A stretch of 64,000 nt of DNA, taken from contig WBUG01000001.1 of the NCBI GenBank assembly GCA_008933835.1, forward strand, positions 62,001 to 126,000. The letters are read 5' to 3'. The notes under the pieces are model-generated. The model was not told where the DNA came from. It made no database searches and saw only the letters and a list, made by a program, of their open reading frames with translations. The stretch is from Bacteroidota bacterium (GTDB lineage Bacteria; Bacteroidota; Ignavibacteria; UBA10030; UBA8401). Made by a program: the position numbers and the translations under genes. Shown piece by piece: positions 20,039-30,208 of this stretch (positions are counted from its first letter, which is position 1; the number at the start of each line of letters is the position of its first letter).

Positions 20039-20767
20039 ATGAGGAACATCAGGCTCGATATCGAATACGACGGCACCGGTTTCGTCGGCTGGCAGCGACA
20101 GCGCAACGGCCGCAGTGTGCAGCAGGAGCTGGAGGAGGCGCTCGTGCGCGTCACCAGACACCCGAGTGACGTCATCGGCGCCGGCCGGACCGACTCCGGC
20201 GTGCATGCCCGCGGACAGGTCGCGAACACGATGACACCCTCGGTGATGACGGACCGCGAACTCTTCCGCGCATTGAACGGCGTTCTGCCGGACGATATCG
20301 CCGTCCGCGCGGTCACCGAGGTGCCGGAATCGTTCTCCGCCCGGTACAGCGCAACGGCGCGGGAGTACCGGTACGTCATCCTCACCCTGCCGTCTGCGCT
20401 CGAGCGGCGGTTCGGCTGGGAATGCCGGTTCGCATTGGACATCGATATGATGAACGGCATTTCCCGTACCATCCTCGGCATTCACGATTTCACCTCCTTC
20501 TGCAAGGCCGAGGCGGAGGTGGACCACCACCGGTGCGAGGTGCTGGCGGCGGAATGGACCGCGCTGGAGGGAAAGACCGTCTTCATCATCCGCGCGAACC
20601 GGTTCCTCCACGGAATGGTACGGGCGTTGGTCGGAACGATGGTGGACATCGGCCGGGGACATCTGGCGGCATCGGCCTTCCCGGAGATCGTGGCGGCGAA
20701 AGACCGGAGCGCGGCGGGTCCCGCGGCACCGCCGCAGGGACTCTTCCTTGAACGTGTGTTTTATTGA
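20039..20767 (+). CDS. truA: tRNA pseudouridine(38-40) synthase
   Basis: IRLDIEYDGTGFVGWQRQ, GAGRTDSGVHARGQVA. Confidence 0.95.
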   Translation: MRNIRLDIEYDGTGFVGWQRQRNGRSVQQELEEALVRVTRHPSDVIGAGRTDSGVHARGQVANTMTPSVMTDRELFRALNGVLPDDIAVRAVTEVPESFSARYSATAREYRYVILTLPSALERRFGWECRFALDIDMMNGISRTILGIHDFTSFCKAEAEVDHHRCEVLAAEWTALEGKTVFIIRANRFLHGMVRALVGTMVDIGRGHLAASAFPEIVAAKDRSAAGPAAPPQGLFLERVFY

Positions 20768-20797
20768 ATCTCAGACCACTTTACGGTAAATTCTTTC

Positions 20798-21808
20798 ATG
20801 ATACGCGAAGCGCTGCACGAACTCATCGACCGGCAGAACCTGACGAAGCATGCATCGTACACCTGCTTCATGGAGATCATGTCCGGGACCGCCTCCGAAG
20901 CGGTCATTGCGGCGTTCCTCACCGCACTGCGCATCAAAGGGGAGACCGTTCCCGAGATCGCCGGTGCGGCGCAGGCGATGCGCGAGATGGCGGTGAAGAT
21001 CGCGTCGGACCGGCCGGACCTTATCGATACGTGCGGAACAGGCGGTGACGGACTTGGTACGTACAACATCTCCACCACGGCAGCCCTCATCGCCGCTGCT
21101 GCCGGTGCGGCGGTGGCCAAGCACGGCAACCGCGCGGTCTCCAGCCGGAGCGGTTCCGCCGACGTACTGAAGGCGCTCGGCGTCAATATTGAACTGCCGA
21201 AGGAGGGGGTCGAGCGGTGTTTGCAGCAGGTCGGCATCGCCTTCCTGTTCGCGCCGATGATGCACGGAGCGATGAAGTACGCGGCTCCGGTCAGAAAAGA
21301 GCTCGGCATCCGGACCATCTTCAACATCCTCGGACCGCTCACCAATCCGGCCGGTGCTCGGCGGCAGCTGCTCGGCGTCTATCGCGCGACGCTGACGGAC
21401 GTGATGGCGCAGGTGCTGCTCGACCTCGGGACGGAAAAAGCGCTCATCGTACACGGGAGCGGCGGCATGGACGAGATCTCCACCGCGGGCGAGACCAAAG
21501 TGACAGAGATCCGCGACGGACACATCGAATCGCACACGTTCGACCCGGTCTTCGTCGGCATTCCGGTGGCGGAACTGAAGGACATCATGGGCGGCGATGC
21601 CGAAGAGAACGCCCGCATCATCCGGGGGGTGCTGGAGGGACGCAAAGGGGCGCACCGCGACATCGCCCTTCTGAACGCCGGAGCGGCGCTGTACGTCGCC
21701 GGGCGCGCATCGTCCATCGCGGACGGTGTACGGCTCGCCGCCGATGCGGTGGACACCGGAGCGGCACGGCGTAAACTGAACGAACTCATCGACTTCACAC
21801 GACAATGA
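20798..21808 (+). CDS. trpD: Anthranilate phosphoribosyltransferase
   Basis: DTCGTGGDGLGTYNISTTAALIAAAAGAAVAKHGNRAVSSRSGSADVLKALGV. Confidence 0.96.
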   Translation: MIREALHELIDRQNLTKHASYTCFMEIMSGTASEAVIAAFLTALRIKGETVPEIAGAAQAMREMAVKIASDRPDLIDTCGTGGDGLGTYNISTTAALIAAAAGAAVAKHGNRAVSSRSGSADVLKALGVNIELPKEGVERCLQQVGIAFLFAPMMHGAMKYAAPVRKELGIRTIFNILGPLTNPAGARRQLLGVYRATLTDVMAQVLLDLGTEKALIVHGSGGMDEISTAGETKVTEIRDGHIESHTFDPVFVGIPVAELKDIMGGDAEENARIIRGVLEGRKGAHRDIALLNAGAALYVAGRASSIADGVRLAADAVDTGAARRKLNELIDFTRQ

Positions 21809-22704
21809 AACGACGCACACTCGGCAGGACCGGACTCCAGGTCTCTGAACTCGGTTTCGGCGCGCTGGAGATTGGCCGTCACTGGCCCTATTGGCGGCAG
21901 GACCGGGAGGACTTCACCCGGCCCGATGAAGCCTCCGCTGTCCGCGTCCTGCGCGCGGCGATCGACCACGGCATCAACTTCTTCGATACGGCGCCCGCGT
22001 ATCAGGACAGCGAGCGAATCCTCGGCAAAGCGTTCAAAGGAGTCCGCGGAGAGGTGCTCATCGGCACGAAGTGCGGCGAATGGTTCGACGGCGAACGCTC
22101 CGTCTATGACTACTCCTTTCACGAGACGAAGCGGTTCATCGAGAACAGCCTCCGGCAGCTCCAGACCGACTACGTGGACCTGCTGCAGATCCACAGCGCC
22201 TCGCTGGAGGTCGTCCGGAAGGGGGAAACGCTTGCGGCGATGCAGGAGGCGAAGCGGGAGGGGAAGACGCGTTTTCTGGGATTGAGCACGGAGGATCCGG
22301 CAGCGGCGCTGGAAGCGGTCTCGTCCGGTGCCTTTGACGCCGTGCAGGTCAGCTACAACGCGATGAATTCGCTGTTCGCCCGTGAGACCTTCGAAGCCGC
22401 CCGCGCAGCGGGTGTGGGGATCATCGTCAAAGACGCTGTCGCCCGCGGCAAGCTCTCGGCGAAACTCATTGATGTCACGGACGCCGGTGAACGCGCCGAA
22501 CTCGAACGGCTGCGCGGCATCGCTGCGGACGCGGGAATGACGGTCACCGAACTCGCGCTTCGGTTCGTGCTGTCGGACGATCGGGTCTCCACCGTCATCG
22601 CCGGCACCAAGAGCACGGAGCATCTCGCCATGAACGCGGCATCGGCCGGACGGGGTCCGTTGCCCGTCGAGGTCCTCCGACGCATCGATGAGGCGGGACG
22701 CTGA
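21805..22704 (+). CDS. Aldo/keto reductase
   Basis: GRTGLQVSELGFGALEIG, INFFDTAPAYQDSERILGKAF. Confidence 0.92.
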   Translation: MKRRTLGRTGLQVSELGFGALEIGRHWPYWRQDREDFTRPDEASAVRVLRAAIDHGINFFDTAPAYQDSERILGKAFKGVRGEVLIGTKCGEWFDGERSVYDYSFHETKRFIENSLRQLQTDYVDLLQIHSASLEVVRKGETLAAMQEAKREGKTRFLGLSTEDPAAALEAVSSGAFDAVQVSYNAMNSLFARETFEAARAAGVGIIVKDAVARGKLSAKLIDVTDAGERAELERLRGIAADAGMTVTELALRFVLSDDRVSTVIAGTKSTEHLAMNAASAGRGPLPVEVLRRIDEAGR

Positions 22705-23561
22705 TGACGCTGCACGACGGAAACGGCGGATGGTTCCGCTCCCTGCTCGAACGGCTGACCGGCAGGTCACGCTCCAAGGCGGTCTCGGAAGAGGAGATCA
22801 CCCAGATCCTTGAGGAAGGGGAGCGGAGCGGCGCCATCGACCGGACGGAGCATGAGCTCATCAAGTCCATCTTCGAGTTCACCGACACCACGGTGAAGGA
22901 GATCATGGTGCCGCGCACCGACGTGTTCGCGGTGGACATCGCCACGCCGCGCGACCGGATGATCCAGATGCTCATCGACCAGGGGTACACCCGCGTCCCG
23001 GTGTACCGCGACACCATCGACCGCATCGTCGGCATCATCTACACCAAGGACCTGCTCGGCGTACTGGAACACCGCGACCTCATCCTGCTGCAGGACATCC
23101 TGCGTCCGCCGTACATGGTGCCGGAATCGAAGAAGATCAGCGTGCTCCTCCGCGAACTGCAGAAGAACCGCCAGCATATGGCGATCGTCATCGATGAGTT
23201 CGGCGGTACCGAAGGCATCATCACCATCGAAGACATCGTCGAAGAGATCGTCGGCGAGATCCGGGACGAGTACGACGAGGAGAGCTCGGACGTGGTGACG
23301 CACGACGACGGTAGCGTCTTCGTCAACGGCGGCATCACCATCCACGATTTCAACGCGCGCTTCCGTACCGATGTGCCGGAACACGCCGATTACGACACCA
23401 TCAGCGGCTTCCTGCACACGCTGGCGGGGAGGCTCCCCGAACTGCACGAAGAGATACGGTACAAGAACGTCACGTTCATCGTGGCGAAGAAGAACGAACG
23501 GCGCATCCGCTCCCTCCGCATCAAGTTCGGGACCGCCGTTCCGGAGAAGGACCATGCATAA
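22704..23561 (+). CDS. CorC/HlyC-like CBS-domain protein (without obvious N-terminal DUF21)
   Basis: VKEIMVPRTDVFAVDI, two CBS motifs, MAIVIDEFGGTEGIITIEDIVEEIVGEI, transporter-associated C-terminal domain. Confidence 0.88.
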   Translation: MTLHDGNGGWFRSLLERLTGRSRSKAVSEEEITQILEEGERSGAIDRTEHELIKSIFEFTDTTVKEIMVPRTDVFAVDIATPRDRMIQMLIDQGYTRVPVYRDTIDRIVGIIYTKDLLGVLEHRDLILLQDILRPPYMVPESKKISVLLRELQKNRQHMAIVIDEFGGTEGIITIEDIVEEIVGEIRDEYDEESSDVVTHDDGSVFVNGGITIHDFNARFRTDVPEHADYDTISGFLHTLAGRLPELHEEIRYKNVTFIVAKKNERRIRSLRIKFGTAVPEKDHA

Positions 23562-24348
23562 CGTACTTTCCGGCATCCTGGAGAACACCCGCCGCGAAGT
23601 GGAGGAACGGAAGACCGCTGTGCCGTTCGAGACCCTCATTGAACGGGTCGGCACGATGCCCGAAACGGCCGATTTCGGAGCGGCTCTACGGGGCCGCGAG
23701 GGTCCGGTCCCCGCATGCATCGCCGAGATCAAGAAGGCCTCTCCGTCCAAAGGGACCATCACGAAGGATTTCTCCCCCGAACGCATCGCGCGGGAGTACG
23801 CCGCGGGAGGGGCCGCCGCGCTCTCCGTCCTCACGGACGAACGGTACTTCAAGGGCCGGCCGGAGTATGTGGCGCTCGCTCGCCAGCATTCCCGGCTGCC
23901 GGTGCTGCGCAAGGACTTCATCGTCGACGAGTACCAGGTCTTCGAATCGCGCGTCATCGGTGCGGACGCCATCCTGCTCATCGTCGCCGCGCTGTCGGAC
24001 GCGCAGCTGCGGGCGTACCTCGCCGCCGCCGCCGACCTTTCACTGGCCGTGCTGGTGGAATGTCATACCAAGGAGGAGATCGACCGTGCGCTCGATGCCG
24101 GCGCGGTCATCATCGGCGTCAATAACCGCGACCTCACCACCTTCGTCACGGACATCTCCGTTTCGCTCAAACTGAAGCGGTTCATCCCCAACGACCGCAT
24201 CGCGGTGAGCGAGAGCGGCATCCGGAACTTCCATACCGTGGAGCAGCTCGCGCAGGCGGGATTCGACGCTGTCCTTGTGGGGGAGCACCTGATGGCGCAG
24301 ACCGACCGGACGAAGGCGCTGAAGGAGCTGCTTGGAGGACGCCGGTGA
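23554..24348 (+). CDS. trpC: Indole-3-glycerol phosphate synthase
   Basis: IAEIKKASPSKGTI, VLRKDFIVDEYQV, GVNNRDLTTF, VSESGI. Confidence 0.95.
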   Translation: MHNVLSGILENTRREVEERKTAVPFETLIERVGTMPETADFGAALRGREGPVPACIAEIKKASPSKGTITKDFSPERIAREYAAGGAAALSVLTDERYFKGRPEYVALARQHSRLPVLRKDFIVDEYQVFESRVIGADAILLIVAALSDAQLRAYLAAAADLSLAVLVECHTKEEIDRALDAGAVIIGVNNRDLTTFVTDISVSLKLKRFIPNDRIAVSESGIRNFHTVEQLAQAGFDAVLVGEHLMAQTDRTKALKELLGGRR

Positions 24349-24349
24349 G

Positions 24350-24985
24350 ATGAAGACGCCCTACCTCATCAAGGTCTGCGGCATCACGAACCCTGCGGAC
24401 GCTGTCGCCGCCGTCGACGCCGGAGCGACCGCCATCGGCATCAATTTCTTCACCGGCAGCAAACGGTACGTCGCGCCGGAACGGGCGCGCGAGATCGCCG
24501 ATGCGGTGCGAGGCCGTGCTGCCGTCGTCGGAGTGTTCGTGAACGAACCGCTGGAGTCGGCGAAGGCCATCGCCGCTGCAGTGAAGCTCACCTACTGCCA
24601 GTTCCACGGCGACGAAACGCCGGAGTACGTCGGCCGGTTCCAGAACGCGTTCAAAGCGTTCCGCATCGACGATGCGCACCGCAGCATCGACTTCGACGAC
24701 TATCACTGCCCCGCGTTCCTGCTGGACGCATATTCGGAGCAGGAATACGGCGGCACCGGCCGGACGTTCGACTGGCTCCTCGCACGCGAAGCGAACGAGT
24801 TCGGACGCATCATCGTCGCCGGCGGTCTGACCCCCGACAACGTCGCGGAGGCGGTCGATACCGCCCAGCCGTGGGGCGTGGACGTCAGCAGCGGCGTCGA
24901 ATCCGCTCCCGGCGTCAAAGACCACAACGCGATGGCCCGTTTCATCACCGCCGCCCGCGCGGCATTCATCCGGCAGACCACATGA
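24350..24985 (+). CDS. trpF: Phosphoribosylanthranilate isomerase
   Basis: [50 protein letters not shown]. Confidence 0.94.
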   Translation: MKTPYLIKVCGITNPADAVAAVDAGATAIGINFFTGSKRYVAPERAREIADAVRGRAAVVGVFVNEPLESAKAIAAAVKLTYCQFHGDETPEYVGRFQNAFKAFRIDDAHRSIDFDDYHCPAFLLDAYSEQEYGGTGRTFDWLLAREANEFGRIIVAGGLTPDNVAEAVDTAQPWGVDVSSGVESAPGVKDHNAMARFITAARAAFIRQTT

Positions 24986-26190
24986 CTACTCCCGCACACC
25001 GTCCGTATCCCGATGTCCCGGATGCCCGGGGACATTTCGGTGTGTACGGAGGGCGCTATATTCCAGAGACTCTTCTTCCCGCATCCGAAGAGCTCGCCGG
25101 ATGGTATCACAAGCTGAAGGACGACCCGGAGTTCCAGCGTGAGTTCCGGTATTACCTCCGTCACTTCGTCGGACGCGAGACGCCGCTCTATTTCGCCGAA
25201 CGGCTCACCGAACGCGCCGGCGGCGCCCGCATCTATTTGAAGCGGGAGGACCTGTGCCACACCGGCGCGCACAAGATCAACAACACCATCGGACAGGTGC
25301 TCATCGCCCGGCGGATGGGGAAGAGGCGCATCATCGCCGAGACGGGCGCCGGTCAGCACGGCGTGGCCACCGCCACCGTCTGCGCGCTCTTCGGACTGCA
25401 GTGCGTCGTGTATATGGGAGAAGAAGACATCGAACGGCAGGCCCCGAACGTCTACCGGATGAAACTCCTCGGCGCCGAAGTGCGTCCGGTCTCCTCCGGC
25501 AGCCGCACGCTCAAGGATGCGACGAGCGAGGCCATCCGCGACTGGGTCACGAACGTCTCCGATACGTTCTATATCATCGGTTCCGTCGTGGGAATGCATC
25601 CGTATCCGATGATGGTGCGCGACTTCCAATCGGTCATCGGCGAGGAGACGCGCCGGCAGATCATGGAGGCCGAGGGACGCCTCCCGGACGCCGTCGTCGC
25701 CTGTGTCGGCGGCGGGAGCAATGCAATGGGCATCTTCCATCCGTTCCTCAATGATACGACCGCGGTACGGCTCTACGGCGTGGAGGCGGCCGGACACGGC
25801 ATCGACACGGACCGTCATGCCGCGGCGCTCGCCAAAGGCTCACCCGGCGTGCTGCACGGTTCCATGCAGTACCTGCTGCAGGACGCCGACGGACAGATCG
25901 GGATCGCGCACTCCATTTCGGCGGGACTCGATTACCCCGGCGTCGGACCCGAACATTGCTACCTGAAGGATGAAGGGTACGTCACGTATGTTTCTGTGAC
26001 GGACGACCAGGCGCTCGAAGCGGTGAAGGAACTCTCCCGCCATGAGGGGATCATCCCGGCGCTCGAATCGGCTCATGCCGTCCATTTCGCGCGCACCCTC
26101 GCTTCCGGCCTGCCACCTTCGTCGGTCATCGTCGTCAACCTCTCCGGTCGCGGTGACAAGGACCTCGGAACCATCATGAAGACTCTCTGA
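24982..26190 (+). CDS. trpB: Tryptophan synthase beta chain
   Basis: [64 protein letters not shown]. Confidence 0.97.
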   Translation: MTTPAHRPYPDVPDARGHFGVYGGRYIPETLLPASEELAGWYHKLKDDPEFQREFRYYLRHFVGRETPLYFAERLTERAGGARIYLKREDLCHTGAHKINNTIGQVLIARRMGKRRIIAETGAGQHGVATATVCALFGLQCVVYMGEEDIERQAPNVYRMKLLGAEVRPVSSGSRTLKDATSEAIRDWVTNVSDTFYIIGSVVGMHPYPMMVRDFQSVIGEETRRQIMEAEGRLPDAVVACVGGGSNAMGIFHPFLNDTTAVRLYGVEAAGHGIDTDRHAAALAKGSPGVLHGSMQYLLQDADGQIGIAHSISAGLDYPGVGPEHCYLKDEGYVTYVSVTDDQALEAVKELSRHEGIIPALESAHAVHFARTLASGLPPSSVIVVNLSGRGDKDLGTIMKTL

Positions 26191-26201
26191 GCGATGCGCC
26201 C

Positions 26202-27311
26202 ATGCACATCCTTCATGCGTTGACGCACAGCGTGCATGGCGGCGGACAAGCGGTCCCGTACCAGCTCGTTCGCCATCTCCAGCGCCGGCGTCCGGACGTT
26301 CGCAACACGGTGATGCTGCCAGAGGGCGGGGTATATGTGGATACCTTCCGGGAGACCGGCGCATCGGTCGTCACCTTCCCGCTCAATACGCTCGCTTTCC
26401 GGAGCGCTGTCACCATCCGCGGCACTGTCAGCCGTATCGCGCCGGACATCATCCACACGCACGGCCGCGGAGCCGGTCTCTACCTCCGTACGCTCCCGGC
26501 CGGCGTCACCGCCGCCCGGCGAGTCCATTCCCACCACGGTTTCCACCTGCCGGAACATTGGCCGCACAGCACCGTTTTCCGCATCGCTGAAGAGCGATTC
26601 CTGCAAAGGACGGACGCCGTCATCGCCGTATCGGAGAGCGAGAGGGAGGTCATTCTCCGGACCAATCCCGGGTCACAGCCGAAGGTCACGGTCATCCGGA
26701 ACATCGTCGACGCCGGCGAGGTTCGTCGCCGTGCTCTGGTTCCGGACAGCGGTGCTGCGGACATTCTTCACGAGATGGAGCGATACCCGACGGTCATCAT
26801 GGTCGGCCGTGACGATCCCGTGAAGAACCATCCGCTCGCCTTCCGGGCCGCCGCGACGGTGCTGCGAGAGTCGACGGAACCGCGCTTTGTGTTCGTCGGC
26901 ATAACACCCGCCGTTCCGGGTTTCCGTTCGCTGTCGGATGATTTCCCCGGACGCGTGCATGCCGCCGGCCTCGTCGCGAATCCGCTGCCGTTCATCGCAC
27001 AGAGCGCGCTGCTCCTCATGACGTCGAAACGTGAAGGCTCTCCGCTCGCCGTGATGGAAGCGGCGGCGCTCGGTGTCCCCGCGGTGGCGGTCCGTACACG
27101 CGGTCTGGACGAAGCGGTCCGAGACGGAGAGACCGGTCTTCTTACCGGCGACAAGGCGGAGGAGGTCGCTGCGGCCGTTCTTCGCTGTCTGTCGGACTCC
27201 CGCCGGCTGAAGCGCCTGTCCGAAGGCGCCCGTGCCGCGGCGGATGCCTGGGACCTCGATGCATGGATGGAGAAGTACCTCGCCGTCTACGCCGGAGCGA
27301 CCGCATGCTGA
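26202..27311 (+). CDS. Glycosyltransferase family 4 (GT-B)
   Basis: SKREGSPLAVMEAAALGVPAVAVRTRGLDEAVRDGETGLL. Confidence 0.88.
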   Translation: MHILHALTHSVHGGGQAVPYQLVRHLQRRRPDVRNTVMLPEGGVYVDTFRETGASVVTFPLNTLAFRSAVTIRGTVSRIAPDIIHTHGRGAGLYLRTLPAGVTAARRVHSHHGFHLPEHWPHSTVFRIAEERFLQRTDAVIAVSESEREVILRTNPGSQPKVTVIRNIVDAGEVRRRALVPDSGAADILHEMERYPTVIMVGRDDPVKNHPLAFRAAATVLRESTEPRFVFVGITPAVPGFRSLSDDFPGRVHAAGLVANPLPFIAQSALLLMTSKREGSPLAVMEAAALGVPAVAVRTRGLDEAVRDGETGLLTGDKAEEVAAAVLRCLSDSRRLKRLSEGARAAADAWDLDAWMEKYLAVYAGATAC

Positions 27312-28306
27312 CCTTCTGCACATTGTTCGACAGGAACTACCTCGCCCGCGGTCTGGCGATGCACGAATCGCTGTTGCGGGTGAACGACACCGCCCGGCTC
27401 TTCGTCTTCGCGTTCGATGACCTCACCGCGGAGATCCTGGAGCGGATGGACCTCCCGAGGCTCATCGTGGTTCGGCAGCGGGAGTTCGAGAACGCCGGAC
27501 TGCTCGCTGTCAAACCGACCCGAACGGCAGCGGAGTACTGCTGGACCGCGACCCCCGCCATCGTACTGCATGTGCTCGAACGGTACGGCGCGGACCATTG
27601 CACCTATATCGACGCCGACCTGTTCTTCTTTTCCGATCCGGCACCGTTGCTGCGTGAACTCGGTCCGTCGTCGGTCCTTCTTTCCCCGCACCGCTACACG
27701 CCTCGGTACGACCTGACGCGGCTCAGCGGACGCTACTGTGTCCAGTTCAATTCCTTCCGCAACACGCCGGAAGGATTGACCGCGCTCCGATGGTGGAACG
27801 AACGATGCCTGGAATGGTGCTACGCCCGGGAAGAGGATGGGAAGTTCGGTGATCAGAAATATCTCGATGACTGGACCGTCCGGTTCCCCGGCGTCCATGA
27901 GCTGCGGCACCTCGGAGGAGGGGTCGCACCCTGGAACGTGCAGCAGTATTCGTTCTCGGAGGAGGGAGAGCGCATCCGGGGAAGGGAACGTCGCAGCGGT
28001 ACGGAGTTCGATCTTGTCTTTTATCATTTCCATTATCTGCGTTTCTACCGTTCCGGCCGGGTGGACCTCGGGGATTATCGACTCGACGGTCCCGTCCTCC
28101 GTGTACTGTATCGACGGTATCTGCAGAAGCTGGAATCGGCCGTGGAACGGCTCAGCGGACTGAAGCCTGGAGAGGATTGGTACGGACGCAGGGAAGAACC
28201 GGCGGGGTGGGAAGGGTGGAGCACCATGGTGAAACGCCGGCTGAAAGGGCAGTACAATGTACTTTCCGCTTCCGCATATCGAGCGTTCACGGGGAGGGAA
28301 CGATGA
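27305..28306 (+). CDS. GT-A-like nucleotide-sugar transferase (GT8-like)
   Basis: FCTLFDRNYLARGLAMHESLLR...CTYIDADLFFFSDPAPL (DxD); between two glycosyltransferases. Confidence 0.72.
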   Translation: MLTFCTLFDRNYLARGLAMHESLLRVNDTARLFVFAFDDLTAEILERMDLPRLIVVRQREFENAGLLAVKPTRTAAEYCWTATPAIVLHVLERYGADHCTYIDADLFFFSDPAPLLRELGPSSVLLSPHRYTPRYDLTRLSGRYCVQFNSFRNTPEGLTALRWWNERCLEWCYAREEDGKFGDQKYLDDWTVRFPGVHELRHLGGGVAPWNVQQYSFSEEGERIRGRERRSGTEFDLVFYHFHYLRFYRSGRVDLGDYRLDGPVLRVLYRRYLQKLESAVERLSGLKPGEDWYGRREEPAGWEGWSTMVKRRLKGQYNVLSASAYRAFTGRER

Positions 28307-29061
28307 ACGCCGCGCCGCTGGTCTCGGTCATCACGGTCTGCTTCAATGCGGCGGACACCATCCGCCGCACCGTGGTGTCGGTCGCTCAGCAGACCTATGC
28401 CCCGGTCGAATACATCGTGGTGGATGGCGGTTCGACCGACGGAACGCTCGACATCGTACGGCAGTACGCACCGCCGAAAACCCGCGTCATTTCCGGTCCG
28501 GATTGTGGCATCAGTGACGCGTTCAACAAGGGTGTGGCAGCAGCGAAGGGAGAGTACATCCAGTTCATCAACGCGGACGACGCGCTCGCACCGGACAAGG
28601 TGGAACGCTCCGTCGAACTGTTCCGGAAACGGCCCGATGCCGGTTTCGTGTTCGGCGATGTACTGAAAGAGCACCCCGACGGGACGGTCGAACGGGTGGC
28701 GGGAGACCCGCACTACCGCCGGCGCCTTCGGTATGTGATGACACGCGTCAATCATCCGACCATGATGGTCCCTCGTTCACTGTTCGGAGAGGTCGGCGGA
28801 TTCGATACCGTCTGGAAGGTCGCCATGGATTATGATTGGCTGCTTCGACTGGAAGCCCGCTCCATTCACGGCGTGTATTCGCCCGAGATCATCGTCATCA
28901 TGGGGGCGGGAGGAGTGTCGGATGCACAGCGGTTCAAGGCGTTCCGTGAATGCCGCGACATCTCCATCCGTCACGGTCTGGCGCCGCTGTCGGCGTACGC
29001 ATACCAGGGAGCGCGCATCATGAAACATCTCGTTCTGAGATCGTTCGGGAGGCGAACATGA
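28303..29061 (+). CDS. Glycosyltransferase family 2
   Basis: VSVITVCFNAADTIRRTVVSVAQQTYAPVEYIVVDGGSTDGTLDIV. Confidence 0.92.
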   Translation: MNAAPLVSVITVCFNAADTIRRTVVSVAQQTYAPVEYIVVDGGSTDGTLDIVRQYAPPKTRVISGPDCGISDAFNKGVAAAKGEYIQFINADDALAPDKVERSVELFRKRPDAGFVFGDVLKEHPDGTVERVAGDPHYRRRLRYVMTRVNHPTMMVPRSLFGEVGGFDTVWKVAMDYDWLLRLEARSIHGVYSPEIIVIMGAGGVSDAQRFKAFRECRDISIRHGLAPLSAYAYQGARIMKHLVLRSFGRRT

Positions 29062-29636
29062 ACCTCGGCATCTTCGGCGGCACGTTCAATCCGCCGCATG
29101 TCGGTCACCTCATCACCGCCGAACGGGTCGGTGATGCGCTGGGACTCGATTCCATCCTGTTCATCCCGTCGTTCATCTCTCCGCACAAGCAGGAAGGGGA
29201 GGAACGGACGGCGGAGCACCGTCTCGCCATGACGCGCCTGGCGGCGGCGGAAAACCCTCGGTTCGCCGTTTCCGACATCGAGATTCAGCGGCCGGAGCCG
29301 TCGTACACCATCGAGACGGTCCGTTCGCTGCGCCATGAGCGGCCGGAAGACCACCTCTTCCTCATCATTGGCATGGACAATTTTCTCACCTTTCACCTAT
29401 GGAAGGAGCCCAAAGAACTGCTTCGGTCGGCGGCATTGGTCGTCATGAACCGGCCATTGTATCCGAAGCGGGTGAACGAGGTGCTCGGAACGGAGAACGT
29501 GCAATTCGTGGATGTTCCAGGCATCGACGTATCCTCTTCAGAGATACGGCGGCGGGTACATCAGGGGGAGTCCATACGGTATCTCGTTCCGCAATCGGTC
29601 GAAGCATATATCCATCAGCACGCTCTCTATCGATGA
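29058..29636 (+). CDS. nadD: Nicotinate-nucleotide adenylyltransferase
   Basis: LGIFGGTFNPPHVGHLITAERV; SSSEIRRRVHQGESIRYLVPQSVEAYI. Confidence 0.94.
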   Translation: MNLGIFGGTFNPPHVGHLITAERVGDALGLDSILFIPSFISPHKQEGEERTAEHRLAMTRLAAAENPRFAVSDIEIQRPEPSYTIETVRSLRHERPEDHLFLIIGMDNFLTFHLWKEPKELLRSAALVVMNRPLYPKRVNEVLGTENVQFVDVPGIDVSSSEIRRRVHQGESIRYLVPQSVEAYIHQHALYR

Positions 29637-29661
29637 GGATACGGTCGTGGTATGAAAGCGA

Positions 29662-29689
29662 AAAGCCCGGTGATGCCGGGCTTTTTTAC
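29662..29689 (+). terminator. Intrinsic terminator after nadD
   Basis: AAAAGCCCGGtgatgCCGGGCTTTTTT. Confidence 0.85.
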
Positions 29690-29751
29690 TTTCCAGGATT
29701 GCAATGACGGAATCGCCCCGGCGCCGGGACGAGGATAAGCGTTGAAAATGC

Positions 29752-29777
29752 AAAACCCCGGATCGTTCCGGGGCTTT
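29752..29777 (-). terminator. Terminator for tRNA-Phe (minus strand)
   Basis: Reverse complement GCCCCGGaacgaTCCGGGGTTTT immediately 3' of tRNA CCA end. Confidence 0.7.
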
Positions 29778-29779
29778 GG

Positions 29780-29855
29780 TGGTGGACAGGGCCAGAATCG
29801 AACTGGCGACACACGGCTTTTCAGGCCGTTGCTCTACCAACTGAGCTACCTGTCC
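29780..29855 (-). tRNA. tRNA-Phe (GAA), CCA encoded
   Basis: Reverse complement GGACAGGTAGCTCAGTTGGTAGAGCAACGGCCTGAAAAGCCGTGTGTCGCCAGTTCGATTCTGGCCCTGTCCACCA forms a cloverleaf; anticodon GAA. Confidence 0.96.
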
Positions 29856-29864
29856 GAAAATTTC

Positions 29865-30053
29865 CAAACTTAGCGCCTGAGTTTTCCTAAAAGCTAAGTT
29901 TGTGAAATTTTCAGGATCCCGATGATGTTCATCGGGATCCGAAAATCTTTCGACGGATTTCAAACTTAGCGCCTGAGTTTTCCTAAAAGCTAAGTTTGTG
30001 AAATTTTCAGGATCCCGATGATGTTCATCGGGATCCGAAAATCTTTCGACGGA
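29865..30053. repeat. Two tandem near-identical 96-bp units, each with two hairpins (CAAACTTAG...CTAAGTTTG and GGATCCCGATGAtgtTCATCGGGATCC)
   Basis: Unit starts at 29865 and 29961; read directly. Confidence 0.97.
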
Positions 30054-30056
30054 ATC

Positions 30057-30154
30057 AAAACGTAGCGACCGAGTTTTTCTGGGTGATACGTTCGAAGAAT
30101 TCTCTTTTCCGATTGAAACTTGACGGTCCCGCTATCGCTAGCGGGACCGTTCCA
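30057..30154. repeat. Diverged third copy of the double-hairpin element
   Basis: AAACGTAGCGACCGAGTTTTTC...TACGTT aligns with AAACTTAGCGCCTGAGTTTTCC...TAAGTTT; followed by a second perfect hairpin ACGGTCCCGCTAtcgcTAGCGGGACCGT. Confidence 0.65.
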
Positions 30155-30208
30155 AAGCACACATCAATATACGGAAAAAATCGATTCTCCCAAAAGAAAA
30201 AATACGGC

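Noticed and set aside
29538-29963. 141-aa minus-strand ORF overlapping tRNA-Phe and the repeats
   Set aside because: Contains the tRNA-derived peptide 'QVAQLVEQRPEKPCVASSILAL', a classic translation artefact of tRNA genes
29865-30154. CRISPR array
   Set aside because: Only two near-identical contiguous 96-bp units plus a diverged copy, no unique spacers of regular size, no cas genes
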